NCBI RefSeq assembly: GCF_947172395.1
Contig: NC_069108.1
Span: forward strand, 8,009,068 to 8,073,067
Length of the DNA: 64,000 nt
Source: Bicyclus anynana
Lineage: Eukaryota; Arthropoda; Insecta; Lepidoptera; Nymphalidae
Direction of reading: 5' to 3'
Both the position numbers and the translations under genes were made by a program. Below, in pieces: positions 56,045 through 64,000 of this stretch (position 1 is the first letter of the stretch; every line of letters begins with the position of its first letter). Below the pieces are notes generated by a model. It worked only from the letters and a program-made list of their open reading frames with translations. It had not been told where the DNA came from and searched no databases.

Positions 56045-56570
56045 TGAGAATGGCATCATCATTAACAACCCACATTCGGCTCACTGTTGAGCACGAGTGT
56101 TGTAAACCTTCTTGATTTTGACATTTTAATTATTTTTTTATTATTGTAAATTTTTGGTAAATTATTTTAGATTGTAGGTTAATCTTTTACTTTAAGTTTT
56201 TAACCGGACTCTGCAGTGTTGTGAACGCCTGTAAAAGATGGCTGCAGTACTTCAAGAATTTTGTAACTTACTTATATATAATGTTTTCTGCTGTCATTGT
56301 TGGCGTTACAAATAAATAAATAAATAAACGAGTCCCCTCTCAAAACGAGAGATTTTATACCAATAGTTCATCAAGCTGGCCGAATGCGGCAGACTTCACA
56401 CACGTGGAGAATCAAGTTTCCTCACGATGTTTTCCTTCACCGTTTAAAACACGTGATGTTTAATTTCTTAAAACGCACACAACTGAAAAGTTGGAGATGC
56501 ATGCCCGGAACGGATTCGAACCCACACCCTCCGGAATCGGAGGCAGAGGTTATATCCACTGGGCTATCAC
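56045..56570 (-). mobile_element. SINE family B split by a LINE tail
   Basis: The SINE runs to GAGCACGAGT at about 56099 and resumes with CGAGTCCCCTCTC at 56330. The interruption at 56102-56329 is a LINE-like 3' tail ending AAATAAATAAATAAATAAA, with ACGAGT on both sides as target duplication. Confidence 0.87.
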
Positions 56571-57868
56571 GTCTTCATCGGTTATGTGCATTTTAAGAAA
56601 TTAAACATCACGTATCTCAAACGGTGAAGGAAAAACATCGAGTGAAAACCATAATTGATTCTCCACGTGTGTGAAATCAGCTGCATTAGGCTAGCTTGAT
56701 GAACTATTAGCCTAACCCCTCTCGTTCTGAGAGGAGACTCGTGCTCAACAGTGAGCCGAATATAGGTTGAAGGAAAAACATCGTGTGAAAACCATTATTG
56801 ATTCTCCACGTGTGTGAAGTCTGCCGCATTGGGCCAGCTTGATGAACTATTAGCCTAACCCCTCTCGTTCTGAGAGGAGACTCGTGCTCAACAGTGAGCC
56901 GAATATAGGTTGAAGGAAAAACATCGTGTGAAAACCATTATTGATTCTCCACGTGTGTGAAGTCTGCCGCATTGGGCCAGCTTGATGAACTATTAGCCTA
57001 ACCCCTCTCGTTCTGAGAGGAGACTCGTGCTCAACAGTGAGCCGAATATGGGTTGAAGGGAAAACGTCGTGTGAAAACCATTCTTGAATCTCCACGTCAA
57101 GTCAGCCGCATTGGGCCAGCTTGATGAACTCTTGGCCTAACCCCTCTCGTCTGAGGAGACTCGTGCTCAACAGTGAGCCGAATATAGGTTGAAGGAAAAA
57201 CGTCGTGTGAAAACCATTCTTGAATCTCCACGTCAAGTCAGCTGCATTGGGCCAGCTTGATGAACTCTTGGCCTAACCCCTCTCGTCTGAGGAGACTCGT
57301 GCTCAACAGTGAGCCGAATATAGGTTGAAGGAAAAACGTCGTGTGAAAACCATTCTTGAATCTCCACGTCAAGTCAGCTGCATTGGGCCAGCTTGATGAA
57401 CTCTTGGCCTAACCCCTCTCGTCTGAGGAGACTCGTGCTCAACGGTGAGCCGAATATAGGTTGAAGGAAAAACGTCGTGTGAAAACCATTCTTGAATCTC
57501 CACGTCAAGTCAGCCGCATTGGGCCAGCTTGATGAACTCTTGGCCTAACCCCTCTCGTCTGAGGAGACTCGTGCTCAACAGTGAGCCGAATATTGGTTGA
57601 AGGAAAAACGTCGTGTGAAAACCATTTTTGAATCTCCACGTCAAGTCAGCCTCATTGGGCCAGCTTGATGAACTATTAGCCTAACCACTCTCTTTCTGAG
57701 AAGAGACTCGTGCTCAACAGTGAGCCGAATATAGGTTGAAGGAAAAACATCGTGCGAAAACCATTCTTGAATCTCCACGTCAAGTCAGCCGCATTGGGCC
57801 AGCTTGATGAACTATTAGCCAAACCACTCTCGTTCTGACGAGACTCGTGCTCAACAGTGAGTTGAATA
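56571..57868 (+). repeat. Satellite built from the 3' part of SINE B
   Basis: About nine units of roughly 135-145 bp. Each carries GTGAGCCGAATATAGGTTGA, AAAACGTCGTGTGAAAACCA, TTGGGCCAGCTTGATGAACT and GAGGAGACTCGTGCTCAACA. Confidence 0.93.
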
Positions 57869-58046
57869 TGGCTTCTCCCAGGTCCAAAGGCGTCAGAGCT
57901 CAAGGCGCGTGACGTCGCGTGCAAATATCGACCTTCCGCCGACGGCGCAAGGTCGCGGATCCAGCGCATGCGATCCTTCGTCATTTTATTGCGTAATAAT
58001 ACTTATATTAGGTACTCATATAGAAGCGAAAAGTCAAACATCACTA

Positions 58047-58100
58047 CGGCCTCCGTGGCGCAGTGGTATGCGCGGTGGATTCACAAGGTGGTCCTGGATT
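58047..58100 (+). mobile_element. SINE family A head fragment
   Basis: GGCCTCCGTGGCGCAGTGGT to GGTGGTCCTGGATTCGA. Confidence 0.8.
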
Positions 58101-58139
58101 CGACACAGACAAAAAATCGAAAGAAAAATATTTTTAGCT

Positions 58140-58295
58140 TTTAGCTTAACAAAAATTTTCAAAATATCTTCAATGTACAGAATTCGTATTATAAGTATAG
58201 ATTCTAGATGGCGCTAGTAGTACTCTATGCCACGGTAACGTTTGTTGTTACAAATAAGTAAAATCTCAAATATTCGACCAGTTTATTATAAATAT
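58140..58295 (-). repeat. Inverted-pair repeat, right copy
   Basis: Mirror of 54985-55170; contains AAAATATCTTCAATGTACAG and GATTCTAGATGGCGCTAG. Confidence 0.8.
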
Positions 58296-58544
58296 AGAAG
58301 ATAGATAGATTATAAAGAGGTAGAGTTTGTGATAAACGCTATATGTTTTCAAAAAATTTATTAAAGTACATTTAAACCAATACTTTGCAATACATTTTTA
58401 TTTATTAGTATAAACCCCCCCCCCCCCCCTTAAATTATTATTTATTAATACTCCTAAACTTTTCTTTAAGCTTGGTAATGTAAGATTAATATGTATTATT
58501 ACTAATCGTATATTATTTTATATAATTTTATTATTTAATAATTA

Positions 58545-59465
58545 TTGTTAGCGCCGCCTTCCAAAATTGCCTTAAATGGTGTAGCTTGCTCCGATTATCG
58601 GTACCTCGGATCGCTTTTTCAAAACGATCGCAATGTGGACCGAGACGTAAAAAGTAGAATGAATGCGGGATGGATGAAATGGCGACAGGTCTCAGGTGTA
58701 CTATGTATCGCCATTGAGGTTATATATTTTAGTATATAGTTATGAAGACGACGATGTTGATTGGTATATTTATTCACTTTATTGATTGTAACAATTGTAT
58801 ATGGATATAAAATAAAAGTAATATCAAATAGATGATGCGGTGTGGAATGGAGAAACGGTAAAGATGTAATGAATGGGCGAAACAATATATCCACGCATGC
58901 GCGGTCGAGGGAATTCTAAATATGAAATTAATCTGGAATGTGAATGTAGATGGCCTAACCTAAAGTGGGCGAACGAAAGAGTTCGTTCGCCACATATGTG
59001 ACCCGTGCCTCTTACACTGCCTCTTACACTTAAGGGTAAAATATACAAAACGGTTGTAAGACCTGTCGTGCTGTATGGATCAGAATGTTGGGCGGTGAAA
59101 GGGACGGATAGTAAACGAATGCATGTGAACGAAATGCGTATGTTGAGATGGATGTGTGGTGTGACAAGAATAAATAAAATAAGGAATGAGTATATAAGAG
59201 GAAGTCTGAAGGTGGCGCCAGTGACAGAAAAATTGAGGAGTAGAAGGTTAGCTTGGTATGGACATGTAATGCGTAGAGAGTAAAGTCATATTACTAGAAA
59301 AATGTTGAATGTGCAAGTGGAAGGTCATAAGAGGAGAGGAAGGCCAAAGAAGAGATGGTTGGATTGTGTGAAAGAGGATATGTGTGTAAAAGGAGTGGAT
59401 GTTGAGTTGACGAGTAATAGAGACGAATGGAAAAGATTAACATATTTTTCCGACCCCACTTAAGT
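58545..59465 (+). pseudogene. RTE-like LINE RT C-terminus, interrupted
   Basis: 58570-58700 encodes CSDYRYLGSLFQNDRNVDRD and VKSRMNAGWMKWRQVSGVLC. After about 310 bp of foreign sequence, 59026-59283 resumes with LKGKIYKTVVRPVVLYGSEC, WAVKGTDSKRMHVNEMRMLR and WMCGVTRINKIRNEYIRGSL, then a stop; homologous codons continue past it (RGRPKKRWLDCVKED) to 59465. The typical C-terminal region of RTE LINEs; RT catalytic motifs are not present. Confidence 0.87.
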
Positions 59466-60037
59466 GGGATAAGGGTAAGGAGATGATGATGATGTTAGCG
59501 CCGCCTCAAAAGTATTTCCGATCGGTCCGTGAGCTCACCCTGGGGTCATGGGGTAGCTGAATAAAGGATTTTATTGTTATTATTAATTTTATTATGATAT
59601 TTTAGGGGGTCATCTCTGAATCTACTGAACCGATTTCAAAAATTCTTTTACCACTAGAAAGCCACGTTTTTTACGAATGTCATAGGCTACATTTCATCCC
59701 CATATTCCCATGGGAACGGGAACTACGGGGGCACAATCGCTGGGCGTCGGATTGTATATTATAATGGGGTGCTCATAGAAATTCCAAAACTCTACACAGC
59801 CTCTGAAACTCTCCCCAGCCAACGATAACAATAGGGGAGTTGGGTCAACGAACCCCGGCCGTTTGGGGTACAACCGTAATCAGGTGCACTCAAAAATAGA
59901 CCCCAACACACTAGACATAGAGTACAAAATGTGTGCGCTTTGTACTTTTTTATAGATTGTCAACTGACATCCAAAAAATTTAAAAAAAAAAGATGAAATG
60001 TTATTTCAAACCTGTTAATTTTATTATTATTGAACTA

Positions 60038-60415
60038 GCGGACGCCCGCGACTTCGTCCGCCCTTACACCTCTTTAATCCGACCATCACAGTAGTGTCGC
60101 TGTAAAAATGGAGTAACTTCTCCCGTTTACCCAACATTTCCCTTCACTGCTCTGCTCCTATTGATCGTAGCGTGATGAAAAGTATACTATAACCTGCCCA
60201 GGAGTATGAAGAATAATTGTACCGAGTTTCGTTAAAACCGTCCAGTAGTTTTTGTTTCTATAAAGAACATACAGACAGACAGACAAAAATGTTACTGATT
60301 GCATTTTTGGCATCAGTATCGACCACTAATCACCCCCTGATAGTTATTTTGGAAATATATTTCATGTACAGAATTGACCTCTCTACAGATTTATTATAGT
60401 ATAGATAACATGCGT
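60038..60415 (-). mobile_element. Helitron-like element, complete-looking
   Basis: ACTAGCGGACGCCCGCGACT hairpin end (reverse) to ACAGATTTATTATAGTATAGA. Confidence 0.82.
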
Positions 60416-60449
60416 TACTAAATTACTATGCATTAGATCAGTATTTCAT

Positions 60450-60722
60450 CAAGAACCATGATAGTCCAGTGGATATGACCTCTGCCTCCGATTCCAAAGG
60501 GCGTAGGTTCGAATCCGGTCCGGGGCATGCACCTCACAACTTTTCAGTTGTGTGCATTTTAAGAAATTAAATATCACGTGTCTCAAACGGTGAAGGAAAA
60601 CATCGTGAGGAAACCTGCATACCAGAGAATTTTCTTTATTCTCTACGTGTGTGATTGTGGATTAGCCTAACACCACTCATTCTGAGAAGAGACTCGTGCT
60701 CGACAATATGGGTTGTAATGAT
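60450..60722 (+). mobile_element. tRNA-derived SINE family B
   Basis: Head CATGATAGTCCAGTGGATAT, box B GGTTCGAATCC intact, body and TTGTAATGATG tail. Confidence 0.88.
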
Positions 60723-60987
60723 GTTTTAACTGTACATACTAGTAGTTAAACCTGGACGTCTGTAGCCCGGGCTTAGATTAAAGAATGATACAGAATGAGT
60801 CTTTACAAGCCGCTCAGTGAAGCCGGTGAAACCCATGAAAAATGTCACGCAGACTTTTTTCATTACTTATTTGTATTTCAAGATTCAAAACTAACAACGT
60901 TTACGTAAATTAATACCATAATAATTTCTTTACTTTTTGTTATCAGTTTTTAAAAATGTTTAACAACACAATAACTTAGGATGTTTT

Positions 60988-61105
60988 TTTGAGACACGTG
61001 ATATTTAATTTCTTAAAATGCACACAACTGACAAGTTGTAGGTGCCCCGGACAGGATTCGAACCCACACCCTCCGGAACTGGAGGCAGGGTCATATCACG
61101 GCCAG
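60988..61105 (-). mobile_element. SINE family B head fragment
   Basis: GACACGTGATATTTAATTTC to GGTCATATCACGGCC, with box B complement GGATTCGAACC. Confidence 0.82.
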
Positions 61106-61139
61106 TAGATTCAAAGTAGTAAATTCTAAAGTCGCGATA

Positions 61140-61260
61140 GCCCCAAAACGGTGCCACAACAAATGTACGTAACGCGCAACTTGCTAACGCGAGCACGTGC
61201 GGTCTCGGGCACGTGCCCGCGTGACGTCACGCCTTGTTTGTAAACCCCGCGACAAAGCAC
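61140..61260. promoter_or_regulatory. CpG-rich patch with E-box and CRE motifs
   Basis: GAGCACGTGCGG, GGGCACGTGCCC (perfect palindrome) and CGTGACGTCACG lie within about 45 bp. A possible promoter, perhaps of this gene or another; no start or first exon is shown. Confidence 0.3.
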
Positions 61261-61811
61261 GCTTCACCTACATAACACTACTCCACACGAAACACAACCT
61301 CAACACCTACACAACAAGGTTCATTTATCACTGAATCACATTAAAGTCAATAATTCTAAACAACTACAAATGAATCTCAAATTTATTACAATACACATAA
61401 GTTTCATTTTGCTTTGCATGCGAAGACGTCACATCAAATTGACTCACATAAGTCAATAATTCCAAACAACTACAACTGAATTTGAACTTTATTACAATGT
61501 ATTTAAGTTTCATTTTGCATTGGACGCGAAGACAGTTGTAACGTCACATCGAATGACAACAGTCCAGTTGCGACTTTAAGCTAAAGAATTAAGGTTCATT
61601 TTACTATGCCAGTAAAAACTTTAAACTATCGTTGTTAGATAAATAGAAGTGGCAACAGATCGATGTGTTTACATTGGATACAAAGTATTTTTAACCGTAG
61701 CACATATAGAATAGAGCACATTTTGCGATATCAGTGTCTCGTTTAGATGATAAGGTATGTACGGATACGGAAGACAGTGTAAACTTTGAATACCTTCATA
61801 CCATTCATTTA

Positions 61812-63290
61812 AAGGCCTCCGTGGCGCAGTGGATTTACAAGACGAAGGTCCTGGGTTCGATTGAGGTTTTCTTAATGGGGATGATGACTAGGTTTGAATA
61901 TATTGATTTTTATGATACATTCGGGTAAATAAGGTCAATGTTAACTAATTTATACACAAAAAGCAAAGATTGTCTGGATATTTGCAATATAAATAAGACT
62001 ATAAAATTTCAAAATCTATTAATTTTTTTTATCGTAATTAGATGAAAATTCATACAGTTTTAGTTTCCTTACATTAAATGTGACATTTTTCAACTATAGT
62101 TCATCTATACTAATCTATACAATAATCTATACTAATATTATAAAGAGGTAAAGTTTGTAAGTTTGTCACATTTTTTAAATGGGGTAATCTTCGGAACTAC
62201 TGGTCCGATTTTAAAAATTCTTTCACCAGTAGAATGCTACATTATCGGGGAGTGCTATAGGCTATATTTTATATTGGTATCATATATATTAGCCGAGTTA
62301 TCACAGTTTTTGTCATACAGGTTGGACTGAAAATCCTCTTAAACAGACTTATTCGCATGCGCTGCCTTAACTATTGTGTAAAATTGAAATTAATGTATAA
62401 AGCCTTTATGTATCTTTAAAAGTTCTACAAAAAAGTCCGCGACACCATATATCTATCTTCTATATATTAGCAGATATAGTACCTTTTGTGTTTTAAAAAT
62501 TATTAATTTTATATACTTAGGTTTACGTCATTATTTATACAACTAAACTTTAATCCTTACCAAAATAAATTATTTAATAATCACAAGGATATTATGGAGA
62601 TAAGATTTGCCCTTTACAGTATGTTAATTACTTAAATAGTTTCGGAGATAGTACAAAATTTCTAAAAGACGCAGAAATTCCGCTATAAGACGCCCGGCGC
62701 TTTCATTTACGTAGTTCCCGTTCCCGAGTGAATATGGGGATCAAACATAGCCTATGACACTCGCGGGTGTAGGTAAGGTAGGGGTAGGGTAGAGGTAGTG
62801 GTTGGGTAGGGTAGGGGTAGTTGAAAGTTAACATCGAGTTTCACGCGGACGAAGTCGCAGGCGTCCGCTAGTTAACTATAAACATAAACGCACAAATAAC
62901 AAAGATATTAGTAATTTTGTTTAAACGCCAATACAAATCTAACGATCATTATGTACCTACAACGTCATTAGTTCGTGCCATTTTGTATGGGGCGTTTTTA
63001 AGGTATCCGCAAATCTGACCCTTTAAATCCCTGTAGCTCCGAAAGTAATGATCGCAGATACCCTGTTACTTTTACAAAATTGCTTTACTATTAGCATACT
63101 CTTAATTTATATACAATTTAAAAAACTGTCATCATCCCTATTGGTCCAGGTCCGGCTGGTGGGAATCTTCGACCGTGGCTAGTTACCACCCTACCGGCAA
63201 AGACGTGCCGCCAAGCGATTTAGCGTTCCGGTACGATGTCGTATTGAAACCGAAAGGGGCGTAGATTTTCATCCTCCTCCTAACAAGTGC
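61812..63290 (+). mobile_element. SINE family A split by a MITE that is split by a Helitron
   Basis: SINE head 61812-61875 ends TTTTCTTAAT; its body resumes at 63142 (TTGGTCCAGGTCCGGCTGGT). Between them is the GGGATGATGAC MITE (61876-63141), itself opened by a Helitron-like element at about 62100-62872 ending in GCGTCCGCTAG. Confidence 0.9.
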
Positions 63291-63614
63291 TGGCATGTGG
63301 GTTTATCGGATGGTAAGTGGCCAGCATTAAAACAAAAAGTAGCTCCTTCAAGGCACAAATCAGTCCTTTCGACGCACTACCCCCCCTCCCTCCCTCCCTC
63401 CCTCCGAGCGACACAATGGCTACAGAGTCTTTGTGTCAGCGACGTTTTGCGGAATCGCGGGCCGATTGTTCTCGCATCTTTATGTCCGGCAAACAGACGG
63501 AAAGATTCCATCTCGTGAAAGGCAACGTTTTAGTATTTACATACATATATTATTTGTATATATATACAAGGTGTCTGGTAAATACCCTATCAAGCCGTCA
63601 ACCAGGTATTAGGG
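63291..63614. other. Unassigned stretch with a pyrimidine run
   Basis: A C/T tract (CCCTCC repeats) at 63381-63404 precedes a short open frame MATESLCQRRFAESRADCSR that I do not recognise. Confidence 0.4.
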
Positions 63615-63945
63615 AGAAGTAATATATTATAGGACTCAGTGATTATAAAAATATGAAAAGTAATGTCAAACAAAGGTTATGATTCACAACACTTGTCAGG
63701 ACAACTTAATTAACAAATCAAAGTGTAACCGAAATAAGATCCTAGAATGGCAGAGAATGACTTTGAGTGGAGTCACGTACTTGTGAACGATGTGAGTAGG
63801 GTTAAAGGATCCTTTGACAGTCGACTAACACTCCCCTTTTCCACTCAAATCACTCTCCCCGCCTATCCTAAGTAACCCTTAAAGAATTACACAACAAGAG
63901 ATGTGGACGCCTCGAACGCCACGATCACACTAAAAAAATACGAGC
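63615..63945 (-). repeat. Interspersed repeat family C, copy 5
   Basis: TATATTATAGGACTCAGTG to CGCCACGATCACACT, reverse orientation. Confidence 0.8.
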
Positions 63946-64000
63946 TTCCTAGTCAGAATCGTGAGAAAGATATGAGGACTTCAAGAATTTGCTTAAAACC

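Noticed and set aside
3917..63290. tRNA genes at GTGGCGCAGTGG or TAGCCCAGTGG sites with GGTTCGA boxes
   Set aside because: Each is followed by the same long SINE body and A-rich tail, and the cloverleaf is degraded.
47037..64000. Search for upstream 5' coding exons
   Set aside because: No segment combined an acceptor or ATG, open frame and donor with the phase needed before exon 1; the 5' end is left unassigned.

Overview
The window reads as nuclear DNA of a lepidopteran insect (moth or butterfly). It is AT-rich with very short ORFs. It is packed with repeat types I associate with Lepidoptera: two tRNA-headed SINE families, Helitron-like elements ending in a hairpin plus CTAG, LINE tails and several MITEs. 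It carries one split protein-coding gene on the minus strand.

That gene belongs to the RNF38/RNF44 family of RING-H2 E3 ubiquitin ligases (I believe the Drosophila orthologue is murashka). I assembled fifteen coding exons between 47036 (5' side) and 7507 (stop codon). All junctions keep one reading frame, giving 570 residues plus the stop. The 5' end of the coding sequence is missing: the first exon found begins inside a codon and I could not place the start or promoter. The N-terminal three quarters is a low-complexity region rich in His, Pro, Gly and Ala. The C-terminal part carries the family-specific block (residues about 446-512) and a complete RING-H2 finger (about 518-559). Most exons are symmetric, so many could be skipped without a frameshift.

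The most unusual feature is at 17459-18195, in the intron between exons 9 and 10: a 130-bp tandem array. On the gene's strand each complete unit holds a pyrimidine tract with CAG acceptor, a 45-nt open segment (AAPDLHHAPLLLATE, phase 0) and a donor-like site, GTAAGT in four units. Those four units look usable, one has damaged splice sites, and one is truncated. This may be a tandemly amplified microexon that changes the length of the disordered region. Two other arrays in the same gene contain decayed copies of exon edges (exon 5 acceptor at 40128-40650, exon 12 donor near 11735).

Layout: 1-7506 is downstream of the gene (probable 3' UTR near 7275-7506, then repeats). 7507-47036 is the gene; its introns hold a 5'-truncated jockey-like LINE (15395-17344), minisatellites (8494, 23665, 33215-33980), a hAT-like element with a palindrome inside (9180-10145), an 8-bp-TSD MITE in four copies and a pogo-like MITE (45782-46311; this one and one of the four lie in the first intron). 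47037-64000 is upstream and almost all repeats, including a SINE-derived satellite (56571-57868) and a three-level nest of SINE, MITE and Helitron (61812-63290).
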